64,000 bases of DNA from Nocardioides albus (GCF_014648255.1 NZ_BMQT01000007.1:168846-232845); one strand, 5' to 3'. Counted from the stretch's first letter, positions 49,790 to 58,298 are shown. Notes: generated by a model from the letters alone, not told the origin. Numbers and translations are program-made.

Positions 49790-51154
49790 ATGAGTATCCT
49801 CCAAGGCCTACGTGGCGGGGTCGCGCACGGCGTCCCGTCCGGCGAGTCGCGTGATCCGATCGGGTTCGCCGTGGCCGGTCTGCGCAAGCTCTCGCAGAGT
49901 CCTGTGCTTGACCGGCTCGGTGTCCGCAAGCAGACCGAGCAGGCTGTCTTCACGGTGACCCGCAGCGGGTTCAAGACGATGGCGGCGACCAGTCGAGCGT
50001 TCAAGAAGAAGGGCAAGCAGGGCGCCCCGGGCGTCCGCGTGCCCAACGCCATCCCCCAGGGCGTCTTCGACCTGACCCCGACCGAGGACGAGCAGATGCT
50101 CGTCGACGTCGTCACCGAGTTCGCCGAGGAGGTCGTACGTCCCGCAGCGGCCGAGGCCGACGAGGCCTGCGCCGCCCCCGACGACCTGCTCAAGTCGAGC
50201 CTGGAGATCGGGCTGCCGATCCTGGGTGTCCCCGAGGAGCTCGGCGGCATCTCCGAGACCCGTTCCGCGGTCGCCGGCACGCTGGTCGCCGAGGCGCTCG
50301 CCAAGGGTGACCTCGGCCTGGCCGTCGCGGCGCTCGCGCCCGGCTCGGTCGCGACCGCGCTGGGCCTGTGGGGCACCGACGAGCAGCAGCAGACCTACCT
50401 GCCGGCGTTCACGGAGGGATCGGTCCCCGCGGCAGCGTTCGCGCTCAACGAGGACAGGGTCCTCTTCGACGTACTGTCGCCGGCCACCACCGCCACGAAG
50501 ACCACCGACGGGTTCACGCTCAACGGCACCAAGTCGCTGGTCGCGCGTGGCGCGGAGGCCGAGCTGTTCGTCGTCGGCGCCAGCCTCGACGGCAAGCCGG
50601 CCCTCTTCCTGGTCGAGTCCTCGACCCCCGGGATCGCCATCGAGTCCGAGCCGGCGATGGGCGTGCGCGCTGCCTCGCTGACCAAGCTGACCCTGACCGA
50701 CGTGAAGGTCCCCGCGTCCGCCGTCCTGGGCGAGACCGACGGCTCGACCTACACCGAGGCCGTACGCCTGTCCCGCCTCGCCTGGTGTGCGCTGGCCATC
50801 GGCGTCGGCCAGGCCGTCCTCGACTACGTCACGCCCTACGTCAAGACCCGCGAGGCCTTCGGCGAGCCGATCGCCCACCGCCAGTCGGTGGCGTTCATGG
50901 TCGCCAACATCGCCATCGAGCTGCAGGCGATGCGCCTGGTGACCTACAAGGCCGCCAGCCGGGTGGCCCAGGGCATCGACGCGACCCGCGAGATCGCGCT
51001 GGCTCGCAAGCTGTGTGCCGACAAGGGCATGCAGATCGGCCTCGACGGCGTCCAGTTGCTCGGTGGCCACGGCTTCGTCAAGGAGCACCCGGTCGAGCGG
51101 TGGTACCGCGACCTGCGTGCCATCGGGATCATGGAAGGCACGGTGCTGGTCTGA
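49790..51154 (+). CDS. Acyl-CoA dehydrogenase family protein 1
   Basis: A 454-residue acyl-CoA dehydrogenase with an unusual basic N-terminal extension of about 85 residues (AATSRAFKKKGKQGAPGVRVP) before the fold starts at LTPTEDEQMLVDVVTEFAEE. Later blocks are REAFGEPIAHRQSVAFMVANIAIELQAMRLV and GVQLLGGHGFVKEHPVERWYRDLRAIGIMEGT. The Glu in MEGT is where many family members place the catalytic base. Followed by a second, dissimilar paralogue; adjacent pairs often form heterotetramers in actinobacteria. Confidence 0.88.
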   Translation: MSILQGLRGGVAHGVPSGESRDPIGFAVAGLRKLSQSPVLDRLGVRKQTEQAVFTVTRSGFKTMAATSRAFKKKGKQGAPGVRVPNAIPQGVFDLTPTEDEQMLVDVVTEFAEEVVRPAAAEADEACAAPDDLLKSSLEIGLPILGVPEELGGISETRSAVAGTLVAEALAKGDLGLAVAALAPGSVATALGLWGTDEQQQTYLPAFTEGSVPAAAFALNEDRVLFDVLSPATTATKTTDGFTLNGTKSLVARGAEAELFVVGASLDGKPALFLVESSTPGIAIESEPAMGVRAASLTKLTLTDVKVPASAVLGETDGSTYTEAVRLSRLAWCALAIGVGQAVLDYVTPYVKTREAFGEPIAHRQSVAFMVANIAIELQAMRLVTYKAASRVAQGIDATREIALARKLCADKGMQIGLDGVQLLGGHGFVKEHPVERWYRDLRAIGIMEGTVLV

Positions 51155-51155
51155 T

Positions 51156-51233
51156 GAGCGAGCGGAGCGAGCGAAGAATCCAACACAGCCATCGTTGTGC
51201 CTCATCGGCGCACGGAGCGAAGCGAGTACGTCG
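51156..51233 (+). repeat. GAGCGAGCG-type short repeat between the two dehydrogenase genes
   Basis: GAGCGAGCGGAGCGAGCG (51156-51173) immediately follows the stop codon, and GGAGCGAAGCGAGTACG recurs at about 51213-51229 before the next ATG. It does not look coding and has no strong dyad. I recall similar GAGCGA repeats at gene boundaries in other actinobacterial genomes; a genome count is needed. Confidence 0.55.
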
Positions 51234-52448
51234 ATGAGTATTAATCTGGAAGACCCCAAGAAGCTCAAGCCGCTGCGTGAGCAGATCCACCAGGTCGCGA
51301 TGAACATGCTGCGGCCGATCTCGCGCAAGTACGACAAGGCGGAGCACGAGTACCCCACCGAGCTCGACATGCTTGCGGCCATGGCCGACGGGCTCTCCGA
51401 GTCCGGGCAGGGTGAGGGCGCAGGCGCCACCGGCGTACGCCGCGACTCCAAGCCCGACGACGGCTCGGTCAAGAACGGCGCGAACATGTCCTCGGTGCTC
51501 TCGGTCAACGAGATGTGCTGGGGTGACGTCGGGCTCACGCTCGCGATGCCGCGCCAGGGCCTGGGCAACTCGGCCATCGCGTCGGTCGCCAACGACGAGC
51601 AGCACGAGCGCTTCGACGGCGTCTGGGCTGCGATGGCGATCACCGAGCCGGGCACCGGCTCCGACTCGGCGAACATCAAGACCACCGCGACGCTCGACGG
51701 CGACCACTACGTGCTCAACGGCGAGAAGATCTTCGTCACCTCCGGTGATCGCGCCGACGCGGTCGTGGTGTGGGCGACGCTCGACAAGGAGCTCGGCAAG
51801 GCGGCGATCAAGTCGTTCGTGGTCGAGAAGGGCACGCCGGGGATGAAGGTCGAGCGCCTCGAGCACAAGCTCGGGATCAAGGCCTCCGACACCGCCACGA
51901 TCACCTTCACCGACTGCCGGGTGCCGGCCGAGAACCTGCTGGGTTCGCCCGAGATCGACATCAAGCAGGGCTTCGCCGGGGCGATGGCCACCTTCGACAA
52001 CACCCGGCCGCTGGTGGCCTCGATGGCAGTCGGGTGCGCCCGGGCCGCGCTCGACTACACCCGCGACCTGCTCGAGAAGGCGGGCGTCGAGATCGACTAC
52101 GACCGGCCCGCTCAGCTGCAGTCGGCGGCCGCGGCGAAGTTCATCCAGCTGGAGTCGGACTACGAGGGCGCCTACCTCCTCATGCTCCAGGCCGCATGGA
52201 TGGCCGACAACCGCCAGCCGAACTCCAAGGAAGCATCCATGGCCAAGGCCAAGGCCGGCCGGATGGGCTCGGACGTGACGCTCTCCTGCGTCGAGCTGGC
52301 CGGCACCATCGGCTACTCCGAGGGTGAGCTGCTGGAGAAGTGGGCCCGCGACTCGAAGATCCTGGACATCTTCGAGGGCACCCAGCAGATCCAGCAGCTG
52401 ATCGTGGCGCGCCGGGTGCTCGGCCTCACCTCCGCCGAGCTGAGGTAG
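51234..52448 (+). CDS. Acyl-CoA dehydrogenase family protein 2
   Basis: A 404-residue acyl-CoA dehydrogenase. It has AITEPGTGSDSANIKTTATLDGDHYVLNGEKIFVTSG in the flavin-binding beta domain and DSKILDIFEGTQQIQQLIVARRVLG at the end, carrying the catalytic Glu in FEGTQQIQ. Family work places it in beta-oxidation-like reactions; the acyl substrate is unknown. The frame is open upstream to 51015 inside the first dehydrogenase gene, but the fold begins at MSINLEDPKKL. A perfect palindrome follows the gene. Confidence 0.9.
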   Translation: MSINLEDPKKLKPLREQIHQVAMNMLRPISRKYDKAEHEYPTELDMLAAMADGLSESGQGEGAGATGVRRDSKPDDGSVKNGANMSSVLSVNEMCWGDVGLTLAMPRQGLGNSAIASVANDEQHERFDGVWAAMAITEPGTGSDSANIKTTATLDGDHYVLNGEKIFVTSGDRADAVVVWATLDKELGKAAIKSFVVEKGTPGMKVERLEHKLGIKASDTATITFTDCRVPAENLLGSPEIDIKQGFAGAMATFDNTRPLVASMAVGCARAALDYTRDLLEKAGVEIDYDRPAQLQSAAAAKFIQLESDYEGAYLLMLQAAWMADNRQPNSKEASMAKAKAGRMGSDVTLSCVELAGTIGYSEGELLEKWARDSKILDIFEGTQQIQQLIVARRVLGLTSAELR

Positions 52449-52483
52449 ACCCGGCCCGAGTCGGCTCATCCTGACCGGAATCC

Positions 52484-52521
52484 ATGCCGAGTCGGCGCGT
52501 CATGACGCGCCGACTCGGCAT
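52484..52521. terminator. Perfect 38-bp palindrome after the dehydrogenase pair
   Basis: Two 19-base arms meet without a spacer (left arm ATGCCGAGTCGGCGCGTCA). It starts 36 bases after the stop codon. Its GAGTCGGC core recalls the central dyad of the 21-bp element, but no 21-bp units surround it. Confidence 0.7.
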
Positions 52522-52660
52522 CTGGGTTGTTGACGACGGGGTCTGCCCGGGGCCTCGGCGAGCGGCTCGCCGCGGACGTGATGTGACGTGCACCCCTGTC
52601 AGGGAAGGCCAGGAACGACCCGCTGCCGGACCTACTCGCCGGTAGGGTCACAATCCAGAT

Positions 52661-53590
52661 GTGGACGCATTGCAATCGGGAGTGGCCGAGCTGCTCCGGT
52701 CCCGCCTCAGCGGGGAGAGTCGGAACGACGGTGACGGGGCGACCCTGGCTCTCGTGATCGAGGGTGGCGGGATGCGAGGGATGCTGTCGGCGACGATGGC
52801 CGCGGTGCTCGCCGACCGCGGCCTGCTGGATGCGGTCGACCTGGTGGTCGGCACCTCCGCCGGCGCCGCCAACGCGACCGCGGTGGCGGCCGGGACGATC
52901 GGTGCCTTCAGCGAGTCGTACGCCTCGGTGTTCGCCTCTCCCGAGTACATCGGCGCGGGGCGGATGCTGCGCCGCAAGTCGATGGTGGACACCCGAGGGA
53001 TCACGGCCCGTTCGGCGGAGCTGTTCGAGTGGTCGCTGGCGCTGCGGGACGGGGCGCCGCGGCTGGCCGCGGTGGCGACCGATGTGGTGACGGCGAGGTC
53101 CGTCCCGCTCACCGACTTCGCTGATGCCACCGATCTCGCCGACTCGGTGGTCGCCTCCAGTCAGCTCCCCCTGGCCGGCGGCCTCCCGGTGACCGTACGC
53201 GGCCGCCGCTGGCTCGACGGCGGGCTGGTCGAGGCCGTGCCGGTGGCCTCGGCTGCGGCACTCGGGGCGACGCACGCGATCGTGCTGGTGACCCGACCGT
53301 TCGGCACGGCGCCGGCCTACGGGTCGGCCGACCGCGTCATCGAGCGTTACCTGCGCCGGGTCAACCCCGAGCTCGGCGACCTGTACCGGAGCCGCCCGGA
53401 GCGCTACCGCGCCACGGTCGCGCAGATGAGGGCCGGGAGCTGTGCGGGCGTACACACGCTGACGTTCGCGCCCGATGTGGCCGACCCGATCCCGGGCCGC
53501 ACCGAGACCGACGTCGATCTGCTCCGTGCGGCGCGTCAGGCCGCTAGCGGCACCATGACCCGGATGCTGGCCGAGGCGGGCTTGGTCTGA
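52661..53590 (+). CDS. Patatin-like phospholipase family protein (second copy)
   Basis: A 309-residue patatin-fold protein: VIEGGGMRGMLSATMAAVL (oxyanion hole), VGTSAGAANATAVAAG (nucleophile serine) and RWLDGGLVEAVPVASA (acid motif). It is of the YchK/RssA-like bacterial type and quite different from the patatin at 46040-46942, so not a recent duplicate. No signal peptide. The GTG at 52661 is 12 bases after a TAGGGT box. Confidence 0.88.
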   Translation: MDALQSGVAELLRSRLSGESRNDGDGATLALVIEGGGMRGMLSATMAAVLADRGLLDAVDLVVGTSAGAANATAVAAGTIGAFSESYASVFASPEYIGAGRMLRRKSMVDTRGITARSAELFEWSLALRDGAPRLAAVATDVVTARSVPLTDFADATDLADSVVASSQLPLAGGLPVTVRGRRWLDGGLVEAVPVASAAALGATHAIVLVTRPFGTAPAYGSADRVIERYLRRVNPELGDLYRSRPERYRATVAQMRAGSCAGVHTLTFAPDVADPIPGRTETDVDLLRAARQAASGTMTRMLAEAGLV

Positions 53591-53623
53591 GTCGGCGCGG
53601 CGCGGCGGATGCTGACCGAGGCG

Positions 53624-53711
53624 ATGTCCTGAGCCTGTCGAAGGGTAACTCGGTCAGTGGCCACTGACTTCGTCGAACTCCACGAAGTCAGTGCGAGCTC
53701 ACCGAGTTACC
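53624..53711. repeat. Long imperfect hairpin with CCTTCGACAGGCTCAGGA-type element
   Basis: Bases 53625-53642 read, on the minus strand, CCTTCGACAGGCTCAGGA, a short repeat I recall from many high-GC bacterial genomes. Adjacent arms 53644-53673 and 53682-53711 are complementary over 11 and 12 bases (GGTAACTCGGT, CACTGACTTCGT) with a mismatched middle. The right arm covers the galK stop codon. It lies between convergent patatin and galK genes. Confidence 0.65.
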
Positions 53712-54859
53712 TCGGTGAACATCGCGCCGGCGGACGGGGCGGCGATCAGGTGCCCCGGGGCGCCGTAGCCGGCTTCGGCGAAGGCCTTGTCGATGGCGGC
53801 ACTGACCTCCGCGACGGCATCGGCCGGAAGGATCGAGACGATCGATCCGCCGAAGCCGCCGCCGGTCATCCGAGCACCGTCGGCACCGGCCTCGACCGCA
53901 GTCGTGACGGCCAGGTCGAGCTCGGGGACGGAGATCTCGAAGTCGTCGCGCATCGAGGTGTGCGAGGCGGCGAAGAGCTCACCGATCGCGGCCCAGTCGC
54001 CGGCCCCGAGCGCGGTCACTGTCGGCTCGACGCGGGCGATCTCGGTGACGATGTGGCGCGCCCGGCGGCGGACGACGTCGTCGCCGAGCGACTCGACCTG
54101 GTCCAGAGCGGCCTCGCGCAACGAACGCAGCCCGAGGTCGGCGGCGGCCTTCTCGCACTGGGCGCGGCGGGAGGCGTAACCGCCGTCGGTCAGCTGATGC
54201 TTGACCCGGGTGTCGGTGACCAGGATCGTGCGCTCGCCCAGGGCGAGCGGGACGCTGCGGTGCTCGCCGGAGTCGAAGTCGATCAGCAGTGCACCGCCCG
54301 CCTCTGCGAAGACAGCCACCGACTGGTCCATCCCACCGGTCGGCGCGTTGGCGACCTCGGTCTCGGCCCGGATCCCGGCCGCGACGACCGCGCGCTGCAG
54401 GTCCTCGTCGAGAGTCCGACCGGCGAGGCCGAGCGCCGCCACCGCGGTGGCGCACTCGACCGAGGCCGACGAGGACAGACCGGCGCCGAGCGGCACCGAC
54501 GACTCCAGGTACATGTCCAGGCCACCCGTCACGAGACCAGCCTCGCGCAGGGTCCACAACACCCCCGCGACGTACGCTGCCCAGCCCTCGATCTCCGCCG
54601 AGAGCTCGTCGATGTGGCTGGTGAACGGCTCGGGCTCCTTGGCCGAGGCGATCCGGACGACGCCGTCGGTGCGCGGCGCGGCCGCGGCGTAGGTGGCGTG
54701 GGGGAGCGCCACCGGGAGCACCAGGCCGGCGTTGTAGTCGGTGTGCTCGCCGATCAGGTTGACCCGTCCCGGCGCCCTCCCGACCACCGTTGCCTCGGAG
54801 CCGAAGGTCGTACGCAGCGCCTCGGTCGCGCGGGTGGTGAGGTCGGTCGGTTCGAGCAT
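53699..54859 (-). CDS. galK: Galactokinase
   Basis: Phosphorylates galactose at C1 in the Leloir pathway. The 386-residue GHMP kinase has the galactokinase signature GRVNLIGEHTDYN, the ATP loop VPLGAGLSSSASVE and the C-terminal GARMTGGGFGGS. No galT or galE is adjacent, so the pathway is scattered. A CAGACT box seven bases before the ATG may drive a leaderless message. The last codons lie inside a long imperfect hairpin. Confidence 0.95.
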   Translation of the reverse strand: MLEPTDLTTRATEALRTTFGSEATVVGRAPGRVNLIGEHTDYNAGLVLPVALPHATYAAAAPRTDGVVRIASAKEPEPFTSHIDELSAEIEGWAAYVAGVLWTLREAGLVTGGLDMYLESSVPLGAGLSSSASVECATAVAALGLAGRTLDEDLQRAVVAAGIRAETEVANAPTGGMDQSVAVFAEAGGALLIDFDSGEHRSVPLALGERTILVTDTRVKHQLTDGGYASRRAQCEKAAADLGLRSLREAALDQVESLGDDVVRRRARHIVTEIARVEPTVTALGAGDWAAIGELFAASHTSMRDDFEISVPELDLAVTTAVEAGADGARMTGGGFGGSIVSILPADAVAEVSAAIDKAFAEAGYGAPGHLIAAPSAGAMFTEVTR

Positions 54860-54866
54860 GGGGCAA

Positions 54867-54872
54867 AGTCTG
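54867..54872 (-). promoter_or_regulatory. -10 box candidate for galK
   Basis: CAGACT on the minus strand, seven bases before the ATG at 54859. The first base departs from the TANNNT pattern. Confidence 0.3.
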
Positions 54873-54904
54873 CCGCGTGCACGTGCCCAGCGACGATCCG
54901 GGGC

Positions 54905-55753
54905 TCAGTAGACCGCGATCACGCGCACGGTCGCGGTCCTGCTGCGGGTGTCGAGGCGACGAATCACTCCGACGACCGCCGCATTCTCCTTGTCCTCGAG
55001 GGCGTCGAAGTCCTCCTGCGTCCCGCGAGTGCCGATGTGCATGGTGATCGTGAGGCCGTGACTCGTGACCTCCACCTCGCGTTCTTGTGCCAGCTGTAGG
55101 AGCCGAGCCAGCCATCCAGAGGGCGTCGCCGCCAGGCGAAAGTCCGGTCCGGCCATGTAGAACTTGAGGAACTGGTCGGCGACATCGGGCTGGACGACCA
55201 GATCGGCCACGCGCTCGAGATCCTCGTCGTCGGTGCGGTGGATCAGCCCCATCGCCTTCAGACGGTTGAGGACGTCGTCGGCCATCGTGGGCAGCGTGTG
55301 CGTCAGCCGACGTTGATACGTGGAAGCCGTCTCGCGTACACGTTCGCCGATGAACGAGACCCGAGGCACGCTGATGCCGCCTTGGACACGCCCCTGTGCC
55401 TTGCGCAGCTCCTCGATGAGGCGGTCGCTCTCCGTGCCACGGTTCATCTGCGCGTGCAGGAGCGATATCCGCGTCTCGGAAAGGAAGTTGTAGGTACGTA
55501 TGCGCTGGTCGGAGGAGTCGGGCTTCGGTCTCGGCTCGTCGATCGGGCCGGGCGGAGGCTCCGGCCGTGTTGTGTAGGCGGCCACAGCGCCACCGGCGCA
55601 GGCCACGAGGACAGCACCCGCTGCCCAGCCCCCGGAGCCGGTGAAGACGGCCGCGCCGGCCAGCGGCACGGCCAGGACCGCGCCGGCCGTGGACCAGCCG
55701 GAGTTGATGATCCGGACGATCGGCGAGGACGCCTCGGGGTCATTGGTAGTCAC
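54905..55753 (-). CDS. Unknown membrane-anchored protein paired with the vWA protein
   Basis: A 282-residue protein starting at GTG 55753, 14 bases inside the upstream vWA gene, which implies coupling. Residues 13-60 hold two hydrophobic helices (AGAVLAVPLAGAAVFTGSGGW, GAVLVACAGGAVAAYT), then a proline-rich stretch (PEPPPGPIDEPRPKP) and a cytoplasmic domain of about 200 residues with helical and mixed structure. I recognise no family. Its only clue is obligate linkage to the solute-binding/vWA protein. Confidence 0.75.
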   Translation of the reverse strand: MTTNDPEASSPIVRIINSGWSTAGAVLAVPLAGAAVFTGSGGWAAGAVLVACAGGAVAAYTTRPEPPPGPIDEPRPKPDSSDQRIRTYNFLSETRISLLHAQMNRGTESDRLIEELRKAQGRVQGGISVPRVSFIGERVRETASTYQRRLTHTLPTMADDVLNRLKAMGLIHRTDDEDLERVADLVVQPDVADQFLKFYMAGPDFRLAATPSGWLARLLQLAQEREVEVTSHGLTITMHIGTRGTQEDFDALEDKENAAVVGVIRRLDTRSRTATVRVIAVY

Positions 55754-57422
55754 GGATCTCCTGGAAGATCTTGCGCAGGTCGTCGGTCTCCTTGGCGACA
55801 ACGTCGCGGCCGCCGGTCTCCTCGGCGAAGCCGACAAGCTGTTCGATGCTCGGGTCGGTCGAGGCGGCGGCGTCGCCGACGAGCACCACGTAGAGAGGCA
55901 CCCCGAGCGCGCGGTAGTCGGCGTCGTACTTCTTCTTGAGCTGGGCATAGGACTGGCCGCCGTTCTGCTCGCCGTCGGTCATCAGCACGATCGAGGTGGT
56001 GGCGCCCTCCTCGGGAGCCTTCACGAGGTCGGCGTAGGCCACCTCGATGGCGTCGTAGTAGGCGGTGCCCCCGTCGCCGCTCAGCTCGCCGACACCGTCG
56101 ATGAGGTCCTCGAGCGCCTGGTCGCTCTGCGACCGGTCCTTGACCACGACGGACCCGAGACGCGCCACCTCGTCGGCGTAGGTGTAGACCGTCAGCCGCT
56201 CGCCCTTGCGGAAGCGCTTGAACTGCCCGCTGATCGAGGTGTTGTCGCCGACGAGCCCCTCGAAGGCGCGCCGCAGCCGATTCATCTTGAGGTCGTCCAT
56301 CGAGGCCGAGGTGTCGAGCAGGTAGGTGGTGCGCGTCTTGGGAGCGAACTCGTCGAAGTAGGTGAAGATCAGCTCGTCGACGGTGCCGAGGTCGTCGGGG
56401 AGCGGGAGCGTCTTGACGCTCTTGTCGGGTACGCCCGCTGCGGGCTTCACATCGTCGCGGCCTGGCCGCCGCTCGCTCTTCTCGCTCAAGTCCTGCTGGA
56501 CGTCGGGGGTACGCAGCCACGCGACCGCCGTCTCGTACGCCTTCTGCTTCTCGGGGTTGACGAGCGTGAGCGGGTAGGTGGCCTCCGTGGTGCCGTCGCT
56601 GGGATAGATGATGTCGAGACCCTCGACCTGCTTCGAGAGCGCCAGCAGCTCGGACTCGTAGTTGAAGATCGCGTCGTAGGCCTCAGGGTTCTCGCGGAAC
56701 TTGTCCGAGAGCCATCCCGAGCTGGCTGCGCGGCCGAGCTGGCCGCTGAAGAGCTGGCGTACGTCGTTCTGGATCAGGCCGACGTCCTCGCTCTGCAGCG
56801 GCGGATCGGCATCGAACGCGGTGGCGACGCCGGCGAGGGTCGACAGGCCGGAGTTGGAGGAGGCCGGGCTGGTCATCAGGAACCCGAGCTCACCATCGCC
56901 GGCGCGGCCCGCGATCTCCTCCCACGAGACCTCGGTGTTCTCGGTCCAGCCCAGCTGTGTGGCGACGTCGTGGCGCACCCCCAGGGCCACCGGGGAGCGC
57001 ATGATCGGCTTGGACGTGGTCAGGTCCTCGGTGCCTTTCGCCGCCAGCGCAAGACGCAGGTAGTCGTCGGAGGCGAACCAGGCAGCGTCGTAGCGGTCCG
57101 GATCACCGGCGATCGCGTCGGCGGCCTCGAGAGTTCCGATGAGCTCGGGCCGCAGCTCGACGTTGGTCTCCTCCTCGAGCCGTTTCACCAGGTCGCTCGG
57201 CTCGCACCGGGCCGGGGTGCTGCTCGCCTCGTCGGCCTGGCTGGTGCCGTCGGCGCAGAGGACATCGTCGAGCTCGGAGCCGGCAGCGATCTTCAGCGTC
57301 GTCCTGTCGGCCAGCTTGTCCGGTTCCGCGCCGTCAGGGATCAGCCGTGCCACCGCGAACCAGATCAGCAGGACCAGGACGAGGCCCCCTGCGACAACTG
57401 TCGCCCACCCCTTGCGGTTCAC
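55740..57422 (-). CDS. Membrane-anchored solute-binding-fold/vWA-domain fusion protein
   Basis: A 560-residue protein anchored by one N-terminal helix (GWATVVAGGLVLVLLIWFAVA). Residues 40-330 look like an extracellular type 2 periplasmic-binding domain (TTLKIAAGSELDDVL, YDAAWFASDDYLRLAL, IIYPSDGTTEATYPLTLVNPEKQKAYETAVAWL). Residues 360-560 are a von Willebrand A domain with an intact MIDAS (LLDTSASMDDLK; later TAYYD and LMTDGEQNGG). The product should sit outside the membrane and bind a ligand through metal-dependent adhesion. Start is GTG with GAAGGCAGG upstream. Confidence 0.82.
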   Translation of the reverse strand: MNRKGWATVVAGGLVLVLLIWFAVARLIPDGAEPDKLADRTTLKIAAGSELDDVLCADGTSQADEASSTPARCEPSDLVKRLEEETNVELRPELIGTLEAADAIAGDPDRYDAAWFASDDYLRLALAAKGTEDLTTSKPIMRSPVALGVRHDVATQLGWTENTEVSWEEIAGRAGDGELGFLMTSPASSNSGLSTLAGVATAFDADPPLQSEDVGLIQNDVRQLFSGQLGRAASSGWLSDKFRENPEAYDAIFNYESELLALSKQVEGLDIIYPSDGTTEATYPLTLVNPEKQKAYETAVAWLRTPDVQQDLSEKSERRPGRDDVKPAAGVPDKSVKTLPLPDDLGTVDELIFTYFDEFAPKTRTTYLLDTSASMDDLKMNRLRRAFEGLVGDNTSISGQFKRFRKGERLTVYTYADEVARLGSVVVKDRSQSDQALEDLIDGVGELSGDGGTAYYDAIEVAYADLVKAPEEGATTSIVLMTDGEQNGGQSYAQLKKKYDADYRALGVPLYVVLVGDAAASTDPSIEQLVGFAEETGGRDVVAKETDDLRKIFQEIRDYQ

Positions 57423-57544
57423 CTGAGACGCCTGCCTTCTGTCTGGATCGGGCAGAGTCTAGGGACGAGCGAGGACACCGCTGGGTGGAATGAGGCACGG
57501 CCGATCCAGATGTCGCCAGGCGTTCACCCGGCATTTGCCGGGGC

Positions 57545-58120
57545 TCAGCCGCGGGAGGAGTTCCGCGAGCGGCCGCGGACGATGCCGATGAAGGTCTGCA
57601 CCCGCTCGTCGTCGTTGTCGATCAGCCAGGCCAGACCGACGGTGGTGGGCTCGAGACCGATCACGGGCCGGGAGACCGCATCCTTGCGGTGGTGCAGACG
57701 GGCGATCGACATCGGCACGATCGCCACCCCGGTGCCGGCGGCGACTGTCTCGACGGCGTCCTTCTCGGTCATCGGCGGCCATGCCAGCTGCTCGGCGCTC
57801 GGGGTCCAGCCGCCGCGCTCGGGGATGACCAGCTGCTCCTCGGCGAGGTCGTCGAGGGTGACCTCCTCGAGCAGGGAGAGCAGGTGCTCGTGGCCCATGA
57901 CCGCGACCGGCTGCTCCTCGTAGAGCGGGATGCAGTGGAGGCCGTCGCGATCCACGGGGAGGCGTACGAGGCACATGTCGAGCTCGCCGGCACGCAGCAG
58001 CTGCTCCTGGTCCTCCTCGGTGACCGGGACGAGCTCGAGTCGCTCGCGGCTGCGGTCGCGCCAGATCCTGGCCCACTTGTCGGGGGTGGCTCCGGTGACG
58101 AAGCCGACGGTGAATGTCAC
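57545..58120 (-). CDS. LysR-type substrate-binding domain protein without HTH
   Basis: A 191-residue protein that begins directly at the effector-binding fold of LysR regulators (FTVGFVTGATPDKWARIWRDRSRERLELVPV, LDMCLVRLPVDRDGLHCIPLYEEQPVAVMGHEH, DAVETVAAGTGVAIVPMSIA). The usual 60-residue winged-helix and linker are absent, and no HTH is encoded upstream in any frame up to 58200. It may be a ligand-binding partner for another regulator or a stand-alone sensor. Similar truncated forms exist in other actinobacteria. Confidence 0.8.
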   Translation of the reverse strand: MTFTVGFVTGATPDKWARIWRDRSRERLELVPVTEEDQEQLLRAGELDMCLVRLPVDRDGLHCIPLYEEQPVAVMGHEHLLSLLEEVTLDDLAEEQLVIPERGGWTPSAEQLAWPPMTEKDAVETVAAGTGVAIVPMSIARLHHRKDAVSRPVIGLEPTTVGLAWLIDNDDERVQTFIGIVRGRSRNSSRG

Positions 58121-58256
58121 CTCTGCATCCTCCCATCCAACGGGCCAGGGAGCTGCGCCGAATCCCGTGATGAAGAACGCAGCGTTCTTGTGGCTCGTGA
58201 AGTTTCTATCGAATGACAGTTTTGCTACTGTCGAAGACGTCAGCCGAGACCGGCTG

Positions 58257-58298
58257 CCGGACGAGGGAGCCGTACCCGGAAGCGCGACAAGACGGCCG
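58257..58298 (+). ncRNA. Guanidine-III (ykkC-III) riboswitch
   Basis: CCGGACGAGG at 58257, then GCCGTACCCGG and GACAAGACGG at 58286-58295 match the guanidine-III consensus in order and spacing. The P1 helix is CCGG/CCGG, and GCCGT pairs with ACGGC to form the pseudoknot. It ends 14 bases before an SMR exporter start, the normal target of this class. Guanidinium binding would raise exporter expression. Assigned from memory of the Thermobifida-type sequence; a covariance search would confirm it. Confidence 0.85.
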
